From: Spirochaetota bacterium
GTDB lineage: Bacteria > Spirochaetota > UBA12135 > COTS27 > JAFLEE01
DNA: 9,733 nt
Reading direction: 5' to 3'
NCBI GenBank assembly: GCA_017302015.1
Contig: JAFLEE010000131.1
Span: 1 to 9,733 of the forward strand
Part shown: in pieces, positions 1 through 6,545 of the stretch
Position numbering within the stretch: position 1 is the stretch's first letter
Layout of the letters: each line of letters begins with the position of its first letter
Program-made: the position numbers and the translations under genes
Notes under the pieces: generated by a model
Seen by the model: the letters and a program-made list of their open reading frames with translations, nothing else
Told to the model about the DNA's origin: nothing
The model's database searches: none

Positions 1-1
1 C

Positions 2-259
2 CCCGCGACGCACGAAGCCAGCGGGAGGCCCTCCGAGCCCCCCCCGCGGCCGGCGGCCCCGCCGGTTCGGGAAGCCCACCCGGTGCGCGCGCCCGAGGAG
101 GCGCCGAAGGCCCCGCCTCCCGGCGAATCGCCGAAAGCGAAGAGCGAGCCGAAGGCCGATGAGGCCTACAAGGAAGACGACCCGTTCGGCGACGACCAGA
201 ACGCCTTCTCCGACAACGACGAGTTTTTCCGCAGCCTGACCTCGAAAGACGATGCGTGA
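2..259 (+). CDS. 3' fragment of a Pro/Ala-rich protein with an acidic C-terminus (unidentified)
   Basis: An open frame enters from the left edge and ends at TGA 257-259; about 85 residues are visible. The first ~55 are low-complexity and rich in Pro, Ala, Glu, Lys and Arg, as in a disordered linker. The last ~30 switch to an acidic, aromatic segment containing DDPFGDD, NAFSDNDEFF and a SLTSKDDA end. This could be a short docking tail after a flexible tether, but that is inference. The frame overlaps the start of the zapA-like gene by 8 bp in another register, which argues for a real co-translated pair. No domain is visible in this piece, so I cannot name the protein. A link to cell division would rest only on its neighbour. 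Confidence 0.6.
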   Translation, partial: PATHEASGRPSEPPPRPAAPPVREAHPVRAPEEAPKAPPPGESPKAKSEPKADEAYKEDDPFGDDQNAFSDNDEFFRSLTSKDDA

Positions 260-650
260 AAACGTCAGGGAAATCCTGACCGTCCGCATCGATGGCAACG
301 AGTACCGCGTTCGCCTGGGGGAGCAAGATCCCGCCTACATCGCCCGCCTCGCCGCCCACGTCGATCTGCGCATCGCCGAGATCCGAAAGGCCACGGGCCT
401 GAACGACCCCTACCGGCTCTTGGTGCTCGTCTGCCTCAATCTCGCCGATGAAGTCTTCCGCGCCCAGGCCGGCGGCGTTCCCGCGGCCGATCTCGCCGAG
501 CCCGCGACCGCGGCGGCGGAGGACCCGGGGGCGGGCACTTCCCTCGACGCGCGCCCGGGGGAGGAGCCCTCCGCCGCCGACGTGCTGGAGTGGATCAGCG
601 TGGTGATCGCGACGAAGGGGGACGTGGTGCCACCCTGGCCTCGAAAATAA
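252..650 (+). CDS. zapA: ZapA-like cell division protein (FtsZ-ring associated)
   Basis: This 132-residue protein has the ZapA-family layout in its first ~70 residues. A beta-hairpin segment (ILTVRIDGNEYRVRL, about 8-22) is followed by a helix with LAAHVDLRIAEIRK (about 33-46) and the hallmark LVCLNLADEVFR helix (59-70). ZapA is cytoplasmic, binds FtsZ polymers and bundles them at the division site. Members are usually about 100 residues and end in a coiled coil. Here residues 72-132 are instead Ala/Pro/Glu-rich and then run through the overlap with the opposing gene, so the tail is atypical. The start ATG 252 lies inside the last codons of the upstream gene, suggesting translational coupling. 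The ribosome site is weak (GAAAGA). The family call is fairly firm; function in this organism is by homology. Confidence 0.78.
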   Translation: MRENVREILTVRIDGNEYRVRLGEQDPAYIARLAAHVDLRIAEIRKATGLNDPYRLLVLVCLNLADEVFRAQAGGVPAADLAEPATAAAEDPGAGTSLDARPGEEPSAADVLEWISVVIATKGDVVPPWPRK

Positions 651-1395
651 CGGGCCAATCCTTGCCCGTGACGAACCACAAGTCTTTTTCCGGTTGGTAG
701 GCGAGTCCGTTGAGCACGGCCTCCCCGTGGGGGCGCGCCACCGCGCGCTCGAGGGGGGAGGCGTCGATGAGGGCGTTGACCTCGCCCGTGGCGGCGTCGA
801 TGCGCACCACGAAGTTCTCGTGCCAGACATTGGCCCAAATGCCCCCGGGGCCGGCCTCGAGCTCGTTGAGGTCGCGCAGCGGTTCCCCCTCCAGGGTGAC
901 CTTCAGGCGGCGCGTTTCGGCGAAGCTGCGCGCATCGCGGAAGGAGAGCCAGGCGCTCCCGTCGCTCATCACGAAGCCGTCGCCCCACGGGGCGAGCCCC
1001 CAGCCCTCGCCCTCGAGCATCCAGGAGCCCTTCGGGGCGAGCGTTTCGGCGTCGTAGCGGAAGACCCGGCAGTCTTTCCAGGTGAGTTGCAGGAGATCCG
1101 GCCCCCGCAGCGCCAGGCCCTCGGCGAACACGCCGGATTTCGGCGGCTCGGTCGCCAAAAGCACTTTCCCGGTTCCCGCGTCGAGGATGCGCAGCGAGGA
1201 GCGCGGATGGATGCCGGAGGCTCCCGCGCTCTCGTAGAGTTTTCCCCGGTGGTAGACGAGGCCCTGGGTGAACACCGGGCCGGGATGGGGGAGGGTGCGC
1301 TCCGCGAGGAAGACGAATTCTTGGACCCGAGCGGCGCCGAGGAGGGCCAGGAGGACGAAGAGCGGGGCGAGGAGGTTCCCGGGGCTCGGACGCAC
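595..1395 (-). CDS. secreted glutaminyl-peptide cyclotransferase (plant/bacterial beta-propeller type)
   Basis: This enzyme type converts N-terminal glutamine of peptides and proteins to pyroglutamate, releasing ammonia. The 266-residue product starts with a signal peptide (hydrophobic core about 8-22) and then shows the motif series of the family: FTQGL (42-46), LYES (53-56), SSLR (66-69), LTWKD (104-108), GEGWGL (129-134), DGSA (145-148), LNELE (176-180), a following ANVW, and near the end LNGLAYQP and FVTGKDWP. The Glu of YES, the Gln of FTQGL, the Asn of LNELE and the tryptophans match residues lining the active site in the papaya and Xanthomonas enzymes, so it looks intact. I chose GTG 1395: no ATG lies between the upstream gene's stop and the mature region, and this start leaves a clean signal peptide 8 nt after that stop. 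It is second in an operon after the propeller gene. Its 3' end overlaps zapA. Confidence 0.85.
   Translation of the reverse strand: MRPSPGNLLAPLFVLLALLGAARVQEFVFLAERTLPHPGPVFTQGLVYHRGKLYESAGASGIHPRSSLRILDAGTGKVLLATEPPKSGVFAEGLALRGPDLLQLTWKDCRVFRYDAETLAPKGSWMLEGEGWGLAPWGDGFVMSDGSAWLSFRDARSFAETRRLKVTLEGEPLRDLNELEAGPGGIWANVWHENFVVRIDAATGEVNALIDASPLERAVARPHGEAVLNGLAYQPEKDLWFVTGKDWPVIFEARVAPRPPSSRSPR
650..669 (+). terminator. possible weak terminator hairpin after zapA
   Basis: The stem ACGGGC (650-655) and GCCCGT (664-669) encloses an 8-nt loop and begins on the last base of the zapA stop codon. A T-rich run follows only at about 682-686, too far for a classical intrinsic terminator. The bases also encode the TGKDWPV segment of the opposing cyclotransferase gene, so the symmetry may be coincidental. 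Confidence 0.25.
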
Positions 1396-1403
1396 GAAGG
1401 GCC

Positions 1404-2576
1404 TCAGCTGCCCGGCTCGCGCAGGCGCTTCAGGTCGACGACATAGGGCCGTTTCTTGTCCACGAGGAAGACGAGGGTGTTGCCGTCCTTGGAGAGGAAG
1501 GGATGGCCCTTGTTCTCGAAGGCGTCGCGGATGTGCCAGGTCTTCTTGGCGCGGAAATCGATGACCTTCACGGCGGAGACGTCCCAGCGGCCGCGGCACT
1601 GGTAGGCGATCACGGAGCCGTCCTCGGACATGGCGCAATCGGAGTTCTCGCTATTGAGTTCGCTGGGGTCGCCATAGAGCGCGGAATCCCGGCGCGAAAG
1701 GTTCCAGATGACGCTCTTCTTGAAGTTGACGAGGAAGATATCGCCCTGGTTCTCGCGGCCGGCCTCGAAGACGATCTGCTCCCCGTCGGCGGACAGGTCG
1801 ACCGAGCCCTCCATGCGCATCTCGTTCCAGATCGGGTAGCAGATTTTGGCCTGCAGATCGGCGTAGATGAGTTGGTGGGAAGAGGCGGCCTGCTGGATAT
1901 AGACGAGCTTCAGCCCGGTGGCGCTGATGCGCGGGCGATAGCCGTTGGCGCCGGTGCCCTCGACGACGAACTCGTTGCTGATGCGCCCACTGGGGTCGAT
2001 GTCGCCCACATAGATGCGGGTGCGGCGGCGGTCATGGTCGGATTGGAAGGCGATGCGGCTGCCCGAGGGGGTGATGCTCGGCCAGTCGGCCCGGCCGACG
2101 CGGTCGACCATGAGCTGGTAATTCGGGTTCGGGTCGAGGGCGTAATTGGAGAAGGCCACCGTGTAGATCTTCTTTTCCTGGCCCAGGCGCTCGGAAGCGA
2201 ACACCAGGCGGTCGGCCTTCTCGGTGAGCACGGCCCAATCGACGGGAAAGACGAGGCCGGGGAAGCGCTGGAGGATGCCGGCGTCGCGGTCGAAGAACAC
2301 GAGGCTGCCGACCTTGGTGATGACGTCGGGGGAGATGAGGATGGCCTTGCCCATGTCTCGGTTGAAGGCGGCGGTCGTCACCGGCATGGTGGCCAGGTAG
2401 AGGGGAAGCAGGAGGCTGTAATAATTGCTGTAACTCTTACGGCTGACTTCCACCTCGGGGAGCTTCATGAAGTTCGTCTCGATGGGGAAGCGGTAGATCA
2501 CCGGCCAGGCCTCCCCGGAAAGCCAGGAAAACGTCGGGAGGAGGACCAGCAGCGCCAGGGAAAATTTCGTTTTCAT
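1404..2576 (-). CDS. exported TolB-like (PD40) beta-propeller protein
   Basis: The 390-residue product begins MKTKF with a hydrophobic stretch (about 6-20), a typical signal peptide with likely cleavage near LSG-EA. From about residue 112 on it is built of six propeller-blade repeats with the PD40/TolB-like pattern of a turn then SxDGxxIxF: blades near 112-141, 163-193 (ITPSGSRIAFQSD), 214-240 (ISATGLKLVYIQQ), 257-285 (LSADGEQIVFEAG), 311-340 (MSEDGSVIAYQCR) and 356-382 (LSKDGNTLVFLVD). Such propellers bind peptides or carbohydrate and act as periplasmic scaffolds. I see no catalytic motif and no clear TolB N-terminal domain, so it is not called tolB. An ATG with GAGAGGG just upstream sets the start. 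It leads the operon that ends with the cyclotransferase, whose GTG follows its stop after 8 bp; a shared role at the envelope is inference. Confidence 0.8.
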   Translation of the reverse strand: MKTKFSLALLVLLPTFSWLSGEAWPVIYRFPIETNFMKLPEVEVSRKSYSNYYSLLLPLYLATMPVTTAAFNRDMGKAILISPDVITKVGSLVFFDRDAGILQRFPGLVFPVDWAVLTEKADRLVFASERLGQEKKIYTVAFSNYALDPNPNYQLMVDRVGRADWPSITPSGSRIAFQSDHDRRRTRIYVGDIDPSGRISNEFVVEGTGANGYRPRISATGLKLVYIQQAASSHQLIYADLQAKICYPIWNEMRMEGSVDLSADGEQIVFEAGRENQGDIFLVNFKKSVIWNLSRRDSALYGDPSELNSENSDCAMSEDGSVIAYQCRGRWDVSAVKVIDFRAKKTWHIRDAFENKGHPFLSKDGNTLVFLVDKKRPYVVDLKRLREPGS

Positions 2577-2647
2577 GCCCTCTCAATTTCGGCCAAGGGG
2601 GGGGATTCAATCATCATTTTTTTCCGAAAACCGACAATAAGAAGACG
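2577..2647. promoter_or_regulatory. 71-bp divergent intergenic region
   Basis: This short spacer separates the minus-strand propeller operon from the plus-strand TPR gene, so it should hold both promoters. It is locally AT-rich (2605-2640). For the minus strand a tolerable sigma-70 pair exists: -35 TTGTCG (2637-2632), a 16-bp spacer, and -10 GATGAT (2615-2610). This would start transcription near a run of eight cytosines (plus-strand G8 at 2597-2604). I find no convincing pair for the plus strand; the closest -10-like string, GACAAT, is only about 15 bp from the ATG. Confidence 0.4.
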
Positions 2648-4576
2648 ATGCCCATCCCCCGTCGGACGTCCCTTTCCCGCCAACGCATCTTGCCGGCCTT
2701 CCTCCTCATCCCGTTTTGGCTGGGGGCCCTGGCGGGACTCGATCTGGAAGGCTATCGGGCCCGACTGGCATCGGGGGATCCCCGGCTGGGGGAGGACCTC
2801 AAGAGGGCGCAGTACCGCATCACCAACCGGGAGACCGCCTACGTCGTCGCACGCCACCGGGTCGTTTTGGACGGGGATCCCCAGGGCGCCGAGGGCTTGC
2901 TGCCGGACGCGGGGCGCTCGCCTTGGGAAGAAAACCTCCTCGGGTTCGCAAAGCAAATGGGGGGCTCGACCGAAGCGGCCCTCTTCCATTTTCAGGGCGC
3001 TTTCCTCAGGTCGCAGGGCCGGATCGCGGCGCCGTTCCTCAACCGCAGCCTGCTTCTTTTGGAGTCGGGGGCCTACGTCGAGGCGCGGCGATGGATCCTG
3101 GAAAACGAGAAGCACTTCCCGGGCGATCCGGATTTCGCCTTGGTGAAGGCGGTGGCGCTCTTTGCCCTGGAAGATTTTCCCGGCGCCGACCGCTGGTTGA
3201 CGCGAACGTCCCTCTTCGGGACCCAAGCCACCCCGGATCGCGCGGCGTATTTCCGCATGCGCGGCCTCTTCCTGGAGGGGCGGGGATCCAACGCCTTGGC
3301 CCTCGTCTCTTGGCGCCAGGCCGCGGCCCTCGATCCGGCGGATCCCTTGGCACGCGCAAAGGTCCTCCTGCTTGATCCTTCCCAGGCATCCCAGTCGGGT
3401 TGGATCGACGAGGCGGCCCTTGGCCTGACCCGGAGAAACCGCGGAGAGCCATCGGGGGCGGGACCGGAGACCTTCCTCACCGATCGGCAAATCCGGGACC
3501 GCCTGAACGCCATCGCCAAACTCCTCACCAATCGCCAGGGGATCATCGATCCGGGGCCGGACCCCCTGAGGAACGCGTGGGATCGTCTGAAGGAACTCTC
3601 GGGCGAAAACTCCGCCCTCTACGGCCGCGACCTCTGGTACTGGCGCGCCGTCATCGCGAAGGAATCGGAGCGGATGGAATTGGCCGCCCAGTGCCTGGAA
3701 CGGGCCAAGGGTTCCCCGCGGTCTTCGCGCTCCATGGATGAACGCATCACCCTCCTCGACGGCCCCCTCCAGGCGGCTCTCCTCGCGAAGCGGCGGCAGC
3801 GCGCGGAGAGGGAACAGCTCCGCCTCGATCTGGAACCGCGCCGGAAGGCGATCGAGATCCTCTTGGCGCTCTATCCGCCGGCCCGGCGGGTGCCCATCCC
3901 CGAAGCCTTTTCCAACGCGTTCGACCTGGACCTCGGGCCCGCGCCGGCCCGCGCGAAGGCGGAAGTTCCCGCGACGGATGCCTTACCGTTCCCCACGCGG
4001 CGGCGGCACCTCCGGGGCGGGGAAACCCTCGAAACCGAGACCTACGCCTGGGATGACCAGGCGCGCCCCCTGCGCATCTCCTTGTGGGATGGCGGCGGCG
4101 CGCTCCTCGGTTCCCGGGTTTTCGAATATTCCGACGCGGATCGTTGCTTCCGTCTCGACGCCTCGGGGCGGACCAACGGGATGACCGAGCTGCGGCGGGG
4201 AAAGACCAATGACGAAGCCTGGGCGGAGAGCCGGGAATGGCAGGAGGGGCGCCTGGTGGAGGTGACCACGACCCGCGGGAGTACCCAGACCGTCGAACTA
4301 CCCGAGGTCACCCTGCTCTGGGAAACGCGCACGCGCGTCGAGGGACGAGTTCGGCTGGATACCGTGCGGGCGGGGGGGGTGCTCCTCTGGGAGGATACCA
4401 CCCTGTTCGAGGGCGAGGCGCAGACGGAGGGCACGGAATTGCGGCGGGACCGCCGCGGTCCGGACGGCCAGCGGGTCGAGACCCGGCTTTGGGAGCGCCG
4501 CGGGGGGCAACCCTGGAAAGAAACCCGCCTATCGCCGGATGGAGGGGTACTGGAGTGGTGGCAATGGGAGTGGTAG
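2648..4576 (+). CDS. exported TPR protein with a beta-rich C-terminal half, function unknown
   Basis: The 642-residue product has a basic start (MPIPRRTSLSRQR) and a hydrophobic segment (about 15-30) typical of a signal peptide. Residues about 35-350 are alpha-helical TPR-like pairs, for example FLNRSLLLLESGAYVEARRW (130-149), PDFALVKAVALFALEDFPGA (161-180) and ALALVSWRQAAALDPADP (216-233). A charged helix, about 376-402, leads to a Pro/Ala linker (431-447). From about 455 to the end the sequence becomes beta-rich with repeated hairpin-like units: ETYAWDDQARPLRISLWDG, then SRVFEYSDADRCFRL, ESREWQEGRLVEVTT and ETRLWERRGGQPWKET. The final residues are EWWQWEW. These units loosely recall YD/RHS- or MORN-like strand repeats, but I do not recognise the family. 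It heads a plus-strand pair with the next TPR gene, 10 bp downstream. Start ATG 2648 has only a weak AAGAAG site. Confidence 0.75.
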   Translation: MPIPRRTSLSRQRILPAFLLIPFWLGALAGLDLEGYRARLASGDPRLGEDLKRAQYRITNRETAYVVARHRVVLDGDPQGAEGLLPDAGRSPWEENLLGFAKQMGGSTEAALFHFQGAFLRSQGRIAAPFLNRSLLLLESGAYVEARRWILENEKHFPGDPDFALVKAVALFALEDFPGADRWLTRTSLFGTQATPDRAAYFRMRGLFLEGRGSNALALVSWRQAAALDPADPLARAKVLLLDPSQASQSGWIDEAALGLTRRNRGEPSGAGPETFLTDRQIRDRLNAIAKLLTNRQGIIDPGPDPLRNAWDRLKELSGENSALYGRDLWYWRAVIAKESERMELAAQCLERAKGSPRSSRSMDERITLLDGPLQAALLAKRRQRAEREQLRLDLEPRRKAIEILLALYPPARRVPIPEAFSNAFDLDLGPAPARAKAEVPATDALPFPTRRRHLRGGETLETETYAWDDQARPLRISLWDGGGALLGSRVFEYSDADRCFRLDASGRTNGMTELRRGKTNDEAWAESREWQEGRLVEVTTTRGSTQTVELPEVTLLWETRTRVEGRVRLDTVRAGGVLLWEDTTLFEGEAQTEGTELRRDRRGPDGQRVETRLWERRGGQPWKETRLSPDGGVLEWWQWEW

Positions 4577-4586
4577 AATTCAAGGG

Positions 4587-5786
4587 ATGAACCCCGTGGC
4601 CCCCCGCCAAACTTCTCCTTCCCGTTCGGGGGGGCCCCTTGTGGCCGACCGGGCGCGCCCTTGGGTTGGCCGACTCGCGCTCACCGCCGCGCTCCTCGCC
4701 CTCGCCCCCTTCCTCCGCGCGGGAGAGACCAATCTCTGGCAAGAGAAGGTGGTGCTCGTCGGGTCGCCGTTTCGCATCACCATCGCCGCCGAAGGCCCCG
4801 ATGACGTGTTCCTGGTCTCCGAGCTCAATCCGGCCTACCTCTCCAACGGCATCGTCCCCCGGACCAATGCCGCGAAGAAGCGGCCCGCGGCGAACCCCGA
4901 GGCGGCCTCCAATGGCGCCGCGGAACCGGCCTTTCCCCCGCTCCCGGAGGACGAGACGCTTCGGAGTTTCCTGTTCACGCCGATCCAGCCGGGGCTCACC
5001 TTCCTCGCCATCGACCGTCTGCGCGGCAACCAGGTGGAGAAGAAATTCCTCTACTACCGCGTCACGATCCTCCCCGATTCCCAGCAGGAGGCCGTGAACC
5101 GGGCTATCGCCCGCAAGAAGGCGGAGCAGAAACAGAAGATGGACGACGAAGCCGCCGCGTTCCTCCAGGCCAAGCAGCTCGCCACGGCGCGCTACCACGA
5201 GGCGGCCCTGCGCGAGATCGACGCCTACCTCTTCAAGTACCCCGCGGGGTCGATGAGCCACCAGGCCACGCGGCTGAAGGGCGACGTGCTGCTCCTCATG
5301 ACGAATTTCGCCGGTGCCGTGGCGAACTACGAGGAATACCTGAAGAAGACGGAGATCAAGGATTCCCAGCGCGCCGACGCCCTCGCCTCCCTGGGGGAAG
5401 CCTACCTTTCGAACAAGCAGCCGGCCCAGGCCGTGGAGCAGTACCTCCGCCTCGCCACCCGCTATAAAGACAGCCCGCGCTACCCCGACGCGCTCCTCGC
5501 CCTGGGGGCCCTCCTTTCCGGCGAGAAGCGCTGGGCGGCGGCCTTCCCCTATTTCGAGGCGTTCTACCAACTCAACCGCGACAAGGGCGCCGCGCAGGTG
5601 CCCCGCCTAGACGAGGCGATCTTCGGCATGGGCCAGGTGTACGAGAACGATGCGACGCGCCGCGACATGGTCAAGGCGGTGGAGTTCTACCAACTCCTCC
5701 TCGACAAGGCCCCCTTCAGCGCGATGGTCCCGGAAGCCAAGAAGCGCATCCGCTACCTGCAGCGGAACTTCCTCGACGTGCACTGA
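4587..5786 (+). CDS. exported TPR protein with N-terminal beta domain (BamD/CpoB-like repeats)
   Basis: The product is 399 residues. A long N-region and hydrophobic segment (about 29-45) end at RAGE, a plausible signal-peptidase site. Residues about 49-165 look beta-sandwich-like: LWQEKVVLVGSPFRITIAAEG, then after an Ala/Pro-rich insert (94-120) LRSFLFTPIQPGLTFLAIDR and KKFLYYRVTIL. A charged helix (about 168-190) precedes a TPR array, about 192-395. Its motifs include YHEAALREIDAYLFKYP, FAGAVANYEEYLKK, ASLGEAYLSNKQPAQAVEQY and ALLALGALLSGEKRWAAAF. This spacing is typical of envelope TPR proteins such as BamD and CpoB/YbgF, but no lipobox is seen, so those names are not assigned. ATG 4587 sits directly against AAGGG; a GTG at 4641 (residue 19) with a G-rich site upstream is an alternative start. 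It probably shares a transcript with the preceding gene. Confidence 0.78.
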   Translation: MNPVAPRQTSPSRSGGPLVADRARPWVGRLALTAALLALAPFLRAGETNLWQEKVVLVGSPFRITIAAEGPDDVFLVSELNPAYLSNGIVPRTNAAKKRPAANPEAASNGAAEPAFPPLPEDETLRSFLFTPIQPGLTFLAIDRLRGNQVEKKFLYYRVTILPDSQQEAVNRAIARKKAEQKQKMDDEAAAFLQAKQLATARYHEAALREIDAYLFKYPAGSMSHQATRLKGDVLLLMTNFAGAVANYEEYLKKTEIKDSQRADALASLGEAYLSNKQPAQAVEQYLRLATRYKDSPRYPDALLALGALLSGEKRWAAAFPYFEAFYQLNRDKGAAQVPRLDEAIFGMGQVYENDATRRDMVKAVEFYQLLLDKAPFSAMVPEAKKRIRYLQRNFLDVH

Positions 5787-5811
5787 AATTTTAGCGGTAA
5801 TGCGTCGAGGA
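5770..5811. terminator. inverted repeat across two convergent stop codons
   Basis: A perfect 9-bp inverted repeat, TCCTCGACG (5770-5778) and CGTCGAGGA (5803-5811), brackets the stop codons of the TPR gene (5784-5786) and folE (5793-5791). The 24-nt loop contains AAATTTTA. Either strand could form the hairpin, so it may end or protect both transcripts. No T-run follows the stem on either side, so it is not a textbook intrinsic terminator. Confidence 0.4.
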
Positions 5812-6453
5812 TCCGCGCACGGCGTGGAGGAAATCGTCGCGCATCGACTTGTCTTTGAAGGCCCCCGAATAATGGGAGGAGAAGGTCTCGCTGTGGGGGT
5901 CTTCGACCCCGCGGGCCGCCACGCAGAGGTGCTGGGCCTCGATGATGACGGCCACGTCCTCGGTGCCCAGGGTGTCGCGGAGGTCCTCCGCGATCTGGAG
6001 GGTGAGGCGTTCCTGGACCTGGGGCCGGCGGCTATAGTACTGGACGATGCGGTTGAGTTTAGAGAGGCCGATGACCTTCTTGTTGGGGATATACGCCACG
6101 TGGGAATGGCCGAAGAAGGGCTGGAAATGGTGCTCGCAATGGGAGTACACCGTGATGTTCTTCTCGACGACCATGTCGCGGAACTGGTAGCGGTTCTCGA
6201 AGAGGCTCATGCGGGGGCGATTGGCCGGATTGAGGCCGGAGAAGATCTCTTCGACGTACATCTTGGCCACGCGCTCGGGGGTGTCTTTCAGGCTGTCGTC
6301 GCCCAGGTCGAGGCCGAGGATCTCGAGGATCTCGCGCATGTGCTCCTGGATGAGGCGCACCTTCTCTTTGTCGGGCATGACGAAGGCATCGGGGCGGAGC
6401 GGATGGGCCGCCCCCTTCAAATCGAAGGGCGCGGAAGCGGAATCTCGGGCCAT
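5791..6453 (-). CDS. folE: GTP cyclohydrolase I
   Basis: This 220-residue enzyme (type I, FolE; EC 3.5.4.16) opens GTP to 7,8-dihydroneopterin triphosphate, the first step of tetrahydrofolate and some pterin/deazapurine pathways. The fold signature is clear: DTPERVAKMY (57-66), HCEHHFQPFFGHSHVAYIP (105-123), GLSKLNRIV (129-137), RPQVQERLT (143-151), VAVIIEAQHLCVAARGV (167-183) and the end segment with the FSSHYSGAF motif. The zinc ligands Cys106, His109 and Cys177 and catalytic-site His108 and His175 are present, so it should be active. ATG 6453 is chosen: GAGG lies 8 nt upstream and the product length matches the family. Upstream in-frame codons run into the previous gene. It appears to be transcribed from its own promoter just after the HEAT-repeat gene. 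No other folate gene is in the window. Confidence 0.96.
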   Translation of the reverse strand: MARDSASAPFDLKGAAHPLRPDAFVMPDKEKVRLIQEHMREILEILGLDLGDDSLKDTPERVAKMYVEEIFSGLNPANRPRMSLFENRYQFRDMVVEKNITVYSHCEHHFQPFFGHSHVAYIPNKKVIGLSKLNRIVQYYSRRPQVQERLTLQIAEDLRDTLGTEDVAVIIEAQHLCVAARGVEDPHSETFSSHYSGAFKDKSMRDDFLHAVRGSSTHYR

Positions 6454-6510
6454 GGCGGAAACCTCGCGGGCAAAATTTGGAAGTTCGGTGGCCGTGGGTG
6501 GCCTGAAGAC

Positions 6511-6539
6511 AATGTACCTTCCCGGCGGAGGGGGGTCAA
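6511..6539 (-). promoter_or_regulatory. sigma-70-type promoter of folE
   Basis: On the minus strand, TTGACC (6539-6534; five of six consensus bases) is followed after exactly 17 bp by TACATT (6516-6511; four of six). Transcription would begin near 6504, leaving a leader of about 50 nt before the folE ATG at 6453. The -35 box starts only 7 bp after the stop codon of the HEAT-repeat gene. Called by eye. Confidence 0.55.
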
Positions 6540-6545
6540 CCCGCC

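Noticed and set aside
1396-1638. Longer N-terminus for the cyclotransferase from 1638
   Set aside because: It would overlap the propeller gene by about 230 bp and bury the signal peptide; GTG 1395 gives a normal-length secreted enzyme.
1503-3146. 547-codon plus-strand open frame
   Set aside because: It lies antisense to the propeller gene for most of its length and its translation is Val/Gly/Asp/Glu-rich, as expected opposite a GC-rich gene. The opposite strand has clear propeller repeats and a signal peptide.
2573-3490. 305-codon minus-strand open frame
   Set aside because: It is opposite the TPR gene and crosses the divergent promoter spacer; no domain is seen.
4308-5570. 420-codon minus-strand open frame
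   Set aside because: It is antisense to the two TPR genes, low in recognisable structure and rich in Gly/Arg/Glu; a codon-bias shadow.
6524-6545. GGCGG/CCGCC hairpin after the HEAT-repeat gene as a terminator
   Set aside because: The stem is only 5 bp, no T-run follows, and it overlaps the better-supported folE promoter.
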